Part shown: positions 26,297 through 34,161 of the stretch, one piece after another | Layout of the letters: the number at the start of each line of letters is the position of its first letter | How positions within the stretch are numbered: the stretch's first letter is position 1 | Source: Candidatus Sulfopaludibacter sp. SbA3 | Lineage (GTDB): Bacteria; Pseudomonadota; Alphaproteobacteria; Caulobacterales; Hyphomonadaceae | Assembly (NCBI GenBank): GCA_945888325.1 | Contig: CAMDAC010000007.1 | Span: 62,001 to 126,000, forward strand | Direction: 5' to 3' | Length of the DNA stretch: 64,000 bases | The notes under the pieces: model-generated | Databases searched by the model: none | What the model was told of the DNA's origin: nothing | What the model saw: only the letters and a program-made list of their open reading frames with translations | Position numbers and translations under genes: made by a program

Positions 26297-27010
26297 TTAG
26301 GCGGCGACTTCGATTTCGCCAGTCTTAGACGCCGGGCGGGGGTCCCTGAGCACATACCCGCGGCCCCAGACGGTCTCGATATAATGGTTGCCGCCGGTCG
26401 CCTGCTGCAGCTTCTTGCGAAGCTTGCAGATGAACACGTCGATGATCTTGAGTTCCGGTTCGTCCATGCCGCCATAGAGGTGGTTGAGGAACATTTCCTT
26501 GGTGAGCGTCGTGCCCTTGCGCAGGGAGAGCAGCTCGAACATTGCGTATTCCTTGCCGGTCAGGTGCACGCGGTCGCCTTCGACTTCGACAGTCTTGGCA
26601 TCAAGGTTGACGAGGATTTCACCGGTGCGGATGACGCTTTCGGCATGGCCTTTCGAACGGCGGACGATCGCGGTGATGCGCGCGATCAGTTCGTCCTTGT
26701 TGAACGGCTTGGTGAGGTAATCGTCAGCGCCGTAGCCGAGGGTTTTCACTTTCGCTTCGATGTCCGGGTTGCCCGAGAGGATCATGACCGGCGTGTTGAC
26801 GCGGCTCATGCGCAGCTGTTTCAGGACTTCGAAGCCCGAGATGTCCGGCAGCGACAGATCGAGAAGGATCATGTCGTACTCGTAGACCTTGCCCAGATCG
26901 ACGCCATCTTCACCGAGGTCCGTCATATAGACGTTGAAGCCGGCAGCCTTGAGCATCAGCTCAATGGAGCGTGCCAGTGCCCGGTCATCTTCAATCAATA
27001 GGACGCGCAT
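26297..27010 (-). CDS. ctrA: Cell-cycle response regulator CtrA
   Basis: An OmpR-type response regulator of 237 residues that controls cell-cycle, flagellar and division genes in alphaproteobacteria and blocks replication initiation. The receiver domain (1-120) has the acid pocket EDD (7-9), phosphoacceptor Asp51 (ILLDLSLPD) and Lys104 region (YLTKPF). The winged-helix DNA-binding domain follows ([37 protein letters not shown]). The C terminus ends in Ala-Ala, as required for ClpXP degradation in Caulobacter. The ATG has GGGAG upstream. The promoter region carries three GANTC sites. The assignment is very secure. Confidence 0.98.
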   Translation of the reverse strand: MRVLLIEDDRALARSIELMLKAAGFNVYMTDLGEDGVDLGKVYEYDMILLDLSLPDISGFEVLKQLRMSRVNTPVMILSGNPDIEAKVKTLGYGADDYLTKPFNKDELIARITAIVRRSKGHAESVIRTGEILVNLDAKTVEVEGDRVHLTGKEYAMFELLSLRKGTTLTKEMFLNHLYGGMDEPELKIIDVFICKLRKKLQQATGGNHYIETVWGRGYVLRDPRPASKTGEIEVAA

Positions 27011-27144
27011 CGCTCGTCTCCCGAATCAGCTTGAGGCTGGTTTAGCCCGATTGTTAACCTTTGTGAATCTTAACGCTGCAGGGTATTCAAAAAGTTAATG
27101 CGGCGCTTTGACTCAGACGAAATCTTCATAATTCCCAGTACGGA
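27011..27144 (-). promoter_or_regulatory. ctrA promoter region with three GANTC sites and TTAA motifs
   Basis: The 134 nt upstream of ctrA contain GAATC at 27023-27027 and 27065-27069 and GACTC at 27110-27114. GANTC is the CcrM methylation site, and methylation state controls the ctrA P1 promoter in Caulobacter. TTAACC at 27054-27059, TTAAC at 27070-27074 and TTAA at 27095-27098 could be CtrA half-sites for autoregulation, but none is spaced as TTAA-N7-TTAA. The start of transcription cannot be located by eye. Confidence 0.65.
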
Positions 27145-27984
27145 TCAATTTCCGATCGTTGCGGGTTGCCCCTCGCCGATCAGCATTTGAGCGATAGCCA
27201 TTACATCCTGAACTGGCTGTGCCTGGGGATCTGTGGAAATCAGTGTCTTCTGACACCGGATTGCATCGCGAACCTTCGGGTCGCGCATGACGGTGCCCGC
27301 ATGGCGCGGGCGGAAACCGAGGACTGTGGTGCAGGCCCGCGCGACCGCTTCGTACGTACGCTGACCAGCGGCGCGTGTGTCGGCCTGGTTGATGGCGATG
27401 ATCGGCTCGACGTTCGGCGCGTAACCTTTCAGCACCTTGATGAAGGCATAGGCGTCGGTCATCGAGGCGGGATCGTCGGTGATGACGACGAGGGATTTAT
27501 CGGCCGAGCGGGCAAGGCGCATGCAGTTGGTTTCGATGCCGGCGCCGAGATCGAGCACGAGATGATCGTACTGGAGCGCGAGGGCCGTGAGGCCGGCGGC
27601 GAGGCGCGCGACTTCCTCGGTGGGCAGTTCCGCGAGCGCGCCGGAGCCGGAGCGGCCGGGCAGCACGTCAAAGCCGCCGCCACCTGCCCCGCCATCGACG
27701 GGGGTGACGGCGTCATCGAGTTCGACCCAGCCGGCCACGACGGCGGCGAGATCGGTTTCAGGCGCAATGCCGAGCTGGACGTCGACGTTGGCGAGGCCGA
27801 GGTCGCCGTCGACCAGCAGCACGCGGCGGCCGGCTTTCGCCAGCGCCGAGGCGAGCGTGATCGACATGAAGGTCTTGCCGACGCCGCCCTTGCCGCTGGC
27901 GACCGCAATGATCGAAGCGGGCGTCACGCGCGGTGGCGGGCGAACGGAGGGGCGGTCCTGGGATCGTCGCATGGTGAAGCTCAT
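27145..27984 (-). CDS. flhG: FlhG/FleN-type MinD-like ATPase
   Basis: A 279-residue P-loop ATPase of the MinD/ParA group that sets flagellar number with FlhF. The deviant Walker A SGKGGVGKT is at about 30-38, with the signature Lys pair; LLVDGDLGLANVD and LVLDLGAG are the switch and Walker B parts. The N-terminal extension (MRRSQDRPSVRPPPRV) is basic. It starts 4 nt after the stop of flhF, with GAGGAG in the end of flhF as its ribosome site. In the window it sits directly upstream of ctrA and no flagellar structural gene is nearby. Confidence 0.88.
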   Translation of the reverse strand: MSFTMRRSQDRPSVRPPPRVTPASIIAVASGKGGVGKTFMSITLASALAKAGRRVLLVDGDLGLANVDVQLGIAPETDLAAVVAGWVELDDAVTPVDGGAGGGGFDVLPGRSGSGALAELPTEEVARLAAGLTALALQYDHLVLDLGAGIETNCMRLARSADKSLVVITDDPASMTDAYAFIKVLKGYAPNVEPIIAINQADTRAAGQRTYEAVARACTTVLGFRPRHAGTVMRDPKVRDAIRCQKTLISTDPQAQPVQDVMAIAQMLIGEGQPATIGN

Positions 27985-27988
27985 GGGA

Positions 27989-28999
27989 TCAGGCTGCTCC
28001 TCTGAGGGCGATGACGTCGCCGCGCGCTTCTTCCATCAGAAGCGCCGACAGACGCGAAGGCGCCGCCGGCACCAGGCCGCCGCCGATGAAGGGCGTAATG
28101 GCGAGGTGGGAGAAGGCGATGCCCGCTGACGTCAGGGCCGCGATGGCGCCGCCGCGTCGGCGGACGACATCGAGTTTGGTGAGAATGGCGCGGCGTACGC
28201 CAGCGCGCTGGAAGGCGCGGGCGGCTTCGGCGAGGTCATCCGGATGGCCCTCTGCGGAGAGGACGAGCACGGGCTCGGCGCGGATGGCGGCCACGAGATC
28301 GGCGAGGCTGGCGAGGTCATCGCCTTCGAAGGGGTTGATCGCCGGCAGGTCGATGACGCAGCGGCGGTTTTCCTTGCGCAGTGTACGGAGGGTTGCAAAC
28401 AGCGCGTCCGGCGTGTCGGCGACGCGGATCTGGTCGCGCTCGAGTTCGAGATAGGCGGCGAGCTGGGCGCCGGCGCCGGAGCCGTCGAGATCGGCAGCGA
28501 GCGGGATCACTTCGGCGCGGGCCATCGAGGCACGGCGGGTGAGCTTGGCGGCGGTGGCGGTGCGGCCATGGCCGGGCGGGCCGACGAGGAGGATGTCGCG
28601 GTCGAAGCGGGCCGGGATCGGGTCGCAGGTGATCATCCGGCTGAGGCCTTCGGCCATCGCGTGTTCGGGTACGGAGAACTGGCCTGGCAGGCGTCCGGCG
28701 CCTTCATGTGCGACCCGGTCGGCAAAGCGCTGCGGGGCGCCGTGCCAGAGGAGCGCGTCGCGGACGCGGGCATACATCGGGTTGTCGATGCCGCGGCCAT
28801 GGCCGCCGGCACGGGCATCGCGGAGGAATACAGGCTCGTTGCCGACAGCGGCGGCGCCTATACGGTCGATGGCGGCGCGGACTTCGACGCCGCCGTCCAC
28901 TTCGCGTTCGGACAGAATCACGGCATTAGCACCCATCTCCGCGAAGATCATCGCTTTGGCAGCTTCCATCGACTCTGCAGCGAACATCTTCATGCGCAT
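27989..28999 (-). CDS. flhF: FlhF-like SRP-type GTPase with degenerate nucleotide motifs
   Basis: A 336-residue protein in the flhF position, immediately upstream of flhG. It starts MRMKMFAAESMEAAKAMIFA, the typical FlhF N terminus, and ends with an SRP-like G domain including ILTKLDVVRRRGGAIAAL (G4 TKLD intact). Other motifs are altered: the P-loop reads GPPGHGRTATAAKL (about 140-153, Arg146 where Lys is expected), the G2-like DTYR is AADLDGSG and the G3 DTAG is DLPA. GTP hydrolysis may therefore be lost or changed. FlhF places the polar flagellum. CtrA-like half-sites lie ~86-120 nt upstream. Confidence 0.85.
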   Translation of the reverse strand: MRMKMFAAESMEAAKAMIFAEMGANAVILSEREVDGGVEVRAAIDRIGAAAVGNEPVFLRDARAGGHGRGIDNPMYARVRDALLWHGAPQRFADRVAHEGAGRLPGQFSVPEHAMAEGLSRMITCDPIPARFDRDILLVGPPGHGRTATAAKLTRRASMARAEVIPLAADLDGSGAGAQLAAYLELERDQIRVADTPDALFATLRTLRKENRRCVIDLPAINPFEGDDLASLADLVAAIRAEPVLVLSAEGHPDDLAEAARAFQRAGVRRAILTKLDVVRRRGGAIAALTSAGIAFSHLAITPFIGGGLVPAAPSRLSALLMEEARGDVIALRGAA

Positions 29000-29084
29000 G
29001 GGGCGGCTTCCTCGCGACGCTGGGCGGCCACCGGCAGTGATTCTGCCTGAAACCGCGAAACTCAGGGAGCAGAAGAGCCGCGAA

Positions 29085-29122
29085 ATGGTTAATTTTTTGC
29101 CAAGCGAAGTTAGGATTTAACC
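29085..29122 (-). promoter_or_regulatory. Candidate CtrA half-sites upstream of flhF
   Basis: On the minus strand, 29085-29092 reads TTAACCAT, the strong half-site of the CtrA recognition sequence. A second TTAACC lies at 29117-29122 on the plus strand. They sit 86-123 nt upstream of the flhF start, in a 280-nt gap between divergent genes that holds no other gene. CtrA control of flagellar genes is well known in Caulobacter; binding here is inferred. Confidence 0.45.
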
Positions 29123-29279
29123 TAAATTCACGTCCAGAATCCGGGCTGTGGGCGGTTGAAAGGGGCGCCTCGGCGGACCTTCCGCTACGTAAAGAAAAAC
29201 GCTAGTGCGCTGCAGATACTTAACTTCTCTCACATCGCTTTCGCCCTACCCTTGGGGTTCATCAGAAAAGGGATCGGCC

Positions 29280-29681
29280 ATGCATTTCGGCGAAATTCTT
29301 GCGCTCATTGGCCTCGGCATCGGCGCGTTGCTGGGACTGGGCGCGCTGTTTTCGCCGAATTGGGCGGCCGGCGTGGTCCGGTTGCAGGCCGATCCGGCCA
29401 AGCCCGGGGGGTATTCCGAGTTCCGGGCGACCTACGGCGGACTGCTGCTGCTGATCCACCTGACGGCGTTCATCCTGGTGCTGCATGCGCCGGATACGAT
29501 CGCCGTGTTCGTGGTGCTGCCGATTGCGGCGGGCTGGTTCGGCGCGGCGATGGGGCGGACGTTCTCGATGGTGCTGGACCGCGGCAAGGGCGGCGAGGCG
29601 AAGATCATCCCGATCTGGATGGCGACCGAAATCGCCCTCGGGCTTGCCATTGCGGCGCCGATCCTCCAGTTCACGGGCTGA
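29280..29681 (+). CDS. Small membrane protein, DUF4345-like
   Basis: A 133-residue protein with four hydrophobic segments. ATG 29280 is preceded by AAAGGG. The stretch PGGYSEFRATYGGLLLLIHL near residues 42-61 resembles the conserved GxxEFRAxYGG motif of DUF4345 proteins, which are small four-helix membrane proteins of unknown function. The last helices (FVVLPIAAGWFGAAMG and IWMATEIALGLAIAAPIL) complete the pattern. It lies 21 nt upstream of rluB and may be cotranscribed with it. Confidence 0.75.
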   Translation: MHFGEILALIGLGIGALLGLGALFSPNWAAGVVRLQADPAKPGGYSEFRATYGGLLLLIHLTAFILVLHAPDTIAVFVVLPIAAGWFGAAMGRTFSMVLDRGKGGEAKIIPIWMATEIALGLAIAAPILQFTG

Positions 29682-29702
29682 AACCAAAAGAAAGACAAGA
29701 CC

Positions 29703-30647
29703 ATGCCGGAGCGTCGCGAGACGGGCCGCCCCAACCGGAAACCTTCCGGCGCGCGCCCAGTTGCATCCAGGAAGCCTGCCGCCCCTCAAGCCCCCAAGAC
29801 CGACGAAGAATGGAGCGAGGGCGGCGAACGGATCGCCAAGTACCTCGCCCGGGCGGGCATCGCCTCCCGCCGCGAGATCGAGCGGATGATCGAGGCGGGC
29901 GAGGTGAGCGTCAACGGCAAGACGCTGACGTCCGCGGCGTTCAAGGTGACGGGCCGCGAGACGATCAAGGTGGGCCGGCGCACCGTGGAGGCGCCGGATG
30001 GCACGCGGCTGTGGCGCTATCACAAGCCGTCGGGCCTGATCACCACGACCGACGACCCCGCCGGCCGGCGCACGATCTTTGACGAACTACCGAAGTCCCT
30101 TCCCCGCGTCGTGACTGTCGGGCGGCTCGACCTGACGACCGAAGGCTTGCTGCTGCTGACCAATGATGGCGAGCTGGCGCGGTTCCTGGAGCTGCCGAAA
30201 TCCGGGCTGGAGCGCACCTACCGGGCGCGCGCCAAGGGCACGGTGACGCCGCAGAAGATCGAAGAACTGGCGAGCGGCCTGACGGTGGACGGCGTGCGGT
30301 ATGCGCCGATCCGGGCAGTGTTCGACCGCGAGATGGGCGCCAATTCCTGGCTGACCGTGACTCTGTCGGAGGGCAAGAAGCGCGAAGTGCGCCGCGCGCT
30401 GGAAGCGGTTGGGCTGATGGTCAACCGGCTGATCCGGGTCAGCTACGGCCCGTTCCTGCTGGCGGAGCTGAAGCCCGGGCAGGTCGAGGAGATTCCCGCA
30501 GGCCTGCTCGCCGAAGCGCTGGCGAGCCTTGGCGCGCCGATGGACAAGTCATCCCTGACCAAGCCGCCTGCCGCCAAGTCACACCTTGGCAGGGGGCCGC
30601 GTGCGGATACACTGCAGCCGAAGCGGAAGACCCCGCGACGCAGCTAG
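29703..30647 (+). CDS. rluB: 23S rRNA pseudouridine synthase, RluB/RsuA family
   Basis: Converts a specific 23S rRNA uridine to pseudouridine. A basic, Pro-rich N-terminal extension (about 1-40) precedes an S4 RNA-binding domain ([20 protein letters not shown], about 43-90). The RsuA-type catalytic domain follows, with catalytic Asp143 in [29 protein letters not shown] near the C terminus is also typical. A basic tail ([16 protein letters not shown]) follows. RluB is the likeliest of RluB/E/F/RsuA. It ends 17 nt before the first P450 gene. Confidence 0.93.
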   Translation: MPERRETGRPNRKPSGARPVASRKPAAPQAPKTDEEWSEGGERIAKYLARAGIASRREIERMIEAGEVSVNGKTLTSAAFKVTGRETIKVGRRTVEAPDGTRLWRYHKPSGLITTTDDPAGRRTIFDELPKSLPRVVTVGRLDLTTEGLLLLTNDGELARFLELPKSGLERTYRARAKGTVTPQKIEELASGLTVDGVRYAPIRAVFDREMGANSWLTVTLSEGKKREVRRALEAVGLMVNRLIRVSYGPFLLAELKPGQVEEIPAGLLAEALASLGAPMDKSSLTKPPAAKSHLGRGPRADTLQPKRKTPRRS

Positions 30648-30664
30648 ATTCCGGAGCATCCCAC

Positions 30665-32002
30665 ATGGCCGACACAGTCGCCCTCGCCACGCCGCCGCAG
30701 ACAAAATTCGATCCCTCGCGGACCATGAGCCAGACGGCGGCCGAGACGTGCGACCAGATCGTGACGCCGGCCTTCTATGCCGATCACAAGCTGCAGGATG
30801 CGACCTTTGCCCGGCTGCGCAAGGAAGACCCGCTGGCGTGGTGCGAGCCGGAAGCCTTCCGCCCCTTCTGGGCAGTGACCAAGCACGCCGACATCATGGA
30901 AGTGTCGCGCCAGAACGCGCTGTTCACGAACGGCGAGCGCGAGATGCTGTCCTACCAAGCCGCCGAAGAGGGCGTGTATGCGAAGTTCGGTCAGCCGCAC
31001 CTTCTGAAAACGCTCGTCCAGCTGGACGACCCGGTTCACTACAAGCTGCGCCACCTGACCCAGGAATGGTTCATGCCGCAGAACGTGAAGAAGCGCGAAG
31101 ACGCGATCAAGACGATTGCCAAGCAATATGTCGACCGGATGGAAGACCTGGGCGGCGAATGCGATTTCCAGCGCGATGTGGCGCTCTACTATCCGCTACG
31201 CGTGATCATGCAGATCCTCGGTGTTCCGGAGTCGGACGAACCGATGATGCTGAAACTGACGCAGGAGATTTTCGGCGCGCAGGATGAAGACCTGATGCGC
31301 GACAAGTCGCTCGCCGAGGAGCGCGATGTGGAGAAGGGTCTCGCCTCGATCCAGGCAACGTTGGCTGAGTTCTTCATGTATTTCACGGCGATCACCGCCG
31401 ACCGGCGCGCCAACCCGAAGGACGATGTCTCGACCGTGATCGCTAATGGCATGATCGACGGCGAGCCGATCGGCCAGCTGGAAGCGATGAGCTATTACAT
31501 CATCACCGCGGCGGCCGGCCATGACACGACGAGCGCCTCGACCGGCGGCGGCGTGCTGGCGATGCTGCAGGATCCCGGGCAGCTGAAGAAGATGATGGCG
31601 GACCCGAAGGGAATGTCGCGCACGGCGGTGGACGAGGCGATCCGCTGGACGACGCCGGTGAAGCAATTCATGCGCACAGCGCAGGATGACTATACGCTGC
31701 GCGGCAAGAAGGTTCTGAAGGGCGAGAGCCTGCTGCTCTGCTACCCCTCGGGCAACCGCGACGAGGAAGTGTTCGTCGAGCCGTTCAAGTTCAAGGTGGA
31801 CCGCAGCCCGAACAAGCTGATCTCGTTCGGCCATGGCGGGCACATGTGCCTCGGCATGCACCTCGCGCGTCTCGAGATGCAGGCAATTTACGAAGAACTG
31901 TTCAGCCGCGTGAAAAGCATGGAGCTGGCCGGCGAGCCGAGCTTCATCAAGGCGAACTTCGTGGGCGGGCCGAAATCCATCCCGGTAAGGTATAAATTCT
32001 GA
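30665..32002 (+). CDS. Cytochrome P450 (first of pair)
   Basis: A soluble heme monooxygenase of 445 residues. The heme-binding loop FGHGGHMCLGMHLA places the Cys ligand at residue 395. The I-helix oxygen-activation motif is AAAGHDTTSAST, and the ExxR motif is EAIR in VDEAIRWTTPV. It has no N-terminal membrane anchor, as expected for a bacterial class I P450 that needs a ferredoxin and reductase, which are not nearby. The substrate is likely a hydrophobic terpenoid, steroid or fatty compound by analogy with related P450s. It is the first gene of a run with a second P450, a crotonase and DUF2855. Confidence 0.95.
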   Translation: MADTVALATPPQTKFDPSRTMSQTAAETCDQIVTPAFYADHKLQDATFARLRKEDPLAWCEPEAFRPFWAVTKHADIMEVSRQNALFTNGEREMLSYQAAEEGVYAKFGQPHLLKTLVQLDDPVHYKLRHLTQEWFMPQNVKKREDAIKTIAKQYVDRMEDLGGECDFQRDVALYYPLRVIMQILGVPESDEPMMLKLTQEIFGAQDEDLMRDKSLAEERDVEKGLASIQATLAEFFMYFTAITADRRANPKDDVSTVIANGMIDGEPIGQLEAMSYYIITAAAGHDTTSASTGGGVLAMLQDPGQLKKMMADPKGMSRTAVDEAIRWTTPVKQFMRTAQDDYTLRGKKVLKGESLLLCYPSGNRDEEVFVEPFKFKVDRSPNKLISFGHGGHMCLGMHLARLEMQAIYEELFSRVKSMELAGEPSFIKANFVGGPKSIPVRYKF

Positions 32003-32010
32003 CCTGCCCC

Positions 32011-32034
32011 GGTCTCGGGCCCGGGGCCCGGACC
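32011..32034 (+). other. GC-rich intercistronic hairpin between the two P450 genes
   Basis: The 63-nt gap between the two P450 genes contains GGTCTCGGGCCC pairing with GGGCCCGGACC, with one bulged base and a minimal loop. No T-run follows, so it is not a clear terminator. It could stabilise the upstream mRNA or reduce downstream expression. Confidence 0.45.
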
Positions 32035-32065
32035 GCAATTGGCCCGGCAATCAAGGGAGACCCGA

Positions 32066-33397
32066 ATGACCCTCGTCAATGTGACCGAGACCTACCAGGT
32101 TGAAGCGCCGCCGCGCGAACCGAAATTCAAGCCCGCCTCGGCGCTGAAGCCGCCGGTGGACCTGACCGACGCGGAAGTGTTCTCCCGCCATGGCGGCTAC
32201 ACGCATGCCGCCTTCGCCGAGATGCGCGACAAGGCGCCGGTGATGTGGCATCCGGAAGTGATGGGCGCGGGTTTCTGGGCGGTGACGAGCTATGACCTCG
32301 TCAAGAAGGTCGAGCTGACGCCAGAAGCCTTCTCCTCCCAGAAAGGCGGCATACTGATGAATTACGGTATGGAGGGCGTGCCGCGCCATCCGCTGCTGCA
32401 TTCCTCCTCGCTCAATTCGCTGATCAACCTGGACCGGCCCTACCATACGCCGCTGCGCATGGAGCACATGACGTATTTCCGGGCGGACTTCGTCGCCGAA
32501 CTGCGCAAGCGCGTGGACGTGGAAGTGAACCGTCTGCTGGACCGGATGCAGGCGCAAGGGCCGTTGGTCGACATGGTGGAGTTGTTCTCCGCCGAACTGC
32601 CGCTGTTCACGCTGTGCGAAATTCTCGGTGTTCCCCCTGCGGATCGCCCGAAGCTGGTGCACTGGATGCACTTCCTCGAAACCTCGCAATACCAGGCGCA
32701 GCAGGAAGGCCTCGGCAATGTGTCGCCCGAGCAGATCATGACCTTCCTCGGCGAGATTCAGGCGATGTTCGAGTATGGCCGCTACCTGCTGGAGGAGCGC
32801 CGCAAAAATCCGCAGCCGGACCTTCTCTCTGCGATTGCGAACGTGAAGATTGACGGCCAGCCACTCTCGCCCGAATTCCTCGACGGCTCCTGGCTGCTGA
32901 TCGTGTTTGCCGGCAATGACACGACGCGAAATTCCCTGTCGGGCACGATGCGGCTGATCACCGAGTTTGTGGAACTGCGCAACCAGCTGGCCGCTGATGC
33001 GAGCCTGTTCCCGAACTTCGTGCACGAGGCGATCCGAATGGTGACGCCTGTGACCTACATGCGCCGGACGGCGACGCAGGACACACAGCTCGGCGACCAG
33101 AAGATCGGCGAGGGCGAGAAGATCGTCATGTACTATCCGGCCGCGAACCGCGACCCGGCGAAGTTCGACAAGCCTGACCGGTTCCAGATCGACCGCAGCA
33201 ACGCGCGCGAGCATCTCTCCTTCGGGCACGGACCGCACGTCTGCCTTGGCCAGCGCGTCGCCAACATGCAGCTGGAGAGCGCCTACAAGCATATCCTCGG
33301 GCGCTTCCCCAAGGCGCGCTGGACCGGCGAGCAGGTGCTGGCGCCGAACAATTTCGTGCACGCGATCTCGTCGCTGACGGTGGACCTCGGCACATGA
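32066..33397 (+). CDS. Cytochrome P450 (second of pair)
   Basis: A 443-residue soluble P450. ATG 32066 has AAGGGAG upstream. The heme loop is FGHGPHVCLGQRVA with Cys393, the I-helix motif is FAGNDTTRNSLS and the ExxR is EAIR in VHEAIRMVTP. AGNDTTR and the MEHMTYFRADF region resemble CYP families active on steroids and linear terpenoids (for example CYP125/CYP142 or linalool hydroxylases), which is an inference. It is clearly different from the neighbouring P450. It overlaps the crotonase gene by 4 nt (ATGA). Confidence 0.95.
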   Translation: MTLVNVTETYQVEAPPREPKFKPASALKPPVDLTDAEVFSRHGGYTHAAFAEMRDKAPVMWHPEVMGAGFWAVTSYDLVKKVELTPEAFSSQKGGILMNYGMEGVPRHPLLHSSSLNSLINLDRPYHTPLRMEHMTYFRADFVAELRKRVDVEVNRLLDRMQAQGPLVDMVELFSAELPLFTLCEILGVPPADRPKLVHWMHFLETSQYQAQQEGLGNVSPEQIMTFLGEIQAMFEYGRYLLEERRKNPQPDLLSAIANVKIDGQPLSPEFLDGSWLLIVFAGNDTTRNSLSGTMRLITEFVELRNQLAADASLFPNFVHEAIRMVTPVTYMRRTATQDTQLGDQKIGEGEKIVMYYPAANRDPAKFDKPDRFQIDRSNAREHLSFGHGPHVCLGQRVANMQLESAYKHILGRFPKARWTGEQVLAPNNFVHAISSLTVDLGT

Positions 33398-34140
33398 GCG
33401 ATCTCGTAACCCGCGCCGACAAGGACGGCCTTGCGATCCTGACGCTGAACCGTCCGGACAAGCTGAACTCATTGACCGTGGGCATGTTCCGCGAACTGCG
33501 CGAGCATGTCAGCGATCTGTACAAGGACGACACTATCGGCTGCGTGGTGCTGCGGGGCGCGGGCAAGTGTTTCTCGGCCGGCCATGACCTGGCCGACATT
33601 GCCGAGGGCGAGAAAGTGCCGTCGCGCGGCTGGCATTCGGAGACGCTGCGCCTGATGGAGCGGCTGCCAAAGCCTGTGATCGCGGCCGTACACGGACATT
33701 GCTATACCGGCGCGCTGGAAGTGGCGCTGGCGGCGGATTTCATCCTGGCGGCTGAGAGCGCGCGGTTTGGCGACACGCATGCGAAATGGGCGCTGACGCC
33801 GGTCTGGGGCATGAGCCAGCGCCTGCCGCGCCGGGTGGGCGTGGCCACCGCCAAGCGGCTGATGTTCACGGCGGAGATGATCAGCTCGGCAGAGGCGTTC
33901 CGCATCGGGCTCGCCGAGAAGGTTGTTCCGGATGCGGAGTTTGAGGCCGCCATTGAAGCAATGGGCAAGCAGATCCTGGCGAACTCGCCGTTCAGCCACG
34001 CGGCCAACAAACGTTTGCTGGAAGCCACCGATGCGCGCGACATGGACAGCGGCCTGCAATGGGAAGTATGGAACTGCGAAGGGGTTGGCCCTGACATGCA
34101 GGCCCGAATCGGCGCTTTCATGGGCAAACCGAAAAACTGA
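33394..34140 (+). CDS. Enoyl-CoA hydratase/isomerase family protein in the P450 operon
   Basis: A 248-residue crotonase. The CoA/oxyanion segments are GAGKCFSAGHDLAD and HGHCYTGALEVALAADF, with the first Glu present (GALEVAL). The second catalytic position reads FGDTHAKWALTPVWGMSQRL, without the usual Glu, as in the crotonase at 13481. Its start overlaps the P450 stop, so it is made with the P450s. Its likely job is a hydration or isomerisation step on a CoA-activated side chain made after P450 hydroxylation. Confidence 0.92.
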   Translation: MSDLVTRADKDGLAILTLNRPDKLNSLTVGMFRELREHVSDLYKDDTIGCVVLRGAGKCFSAGHDLADIAEGEKVPSRGWHSETLRLMERLPKPVIAAVHGHCYTGALEVALAADFILAAESARFGDTHAKWALTPVWGMSQRLPRRVGVATAKRLMFTAEMISSAEAFRIGLAEKVVPDAEFEAAIEAMGKQILANSPFSHAANKRLLEATDARDMDSGLQWEVWNCEGVGPDMQARIGAFMGKPKN

Positions 34141-34161
34141 CATCCAAGGGGACGGACGTTC

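Noticed and set aside
29156-30082. Large frame across the DUF4345-like and rluB genes
   Set aside because: It runs in a different frame from two well-supported genes and has low-complexity Arg/Gly/Ala content.
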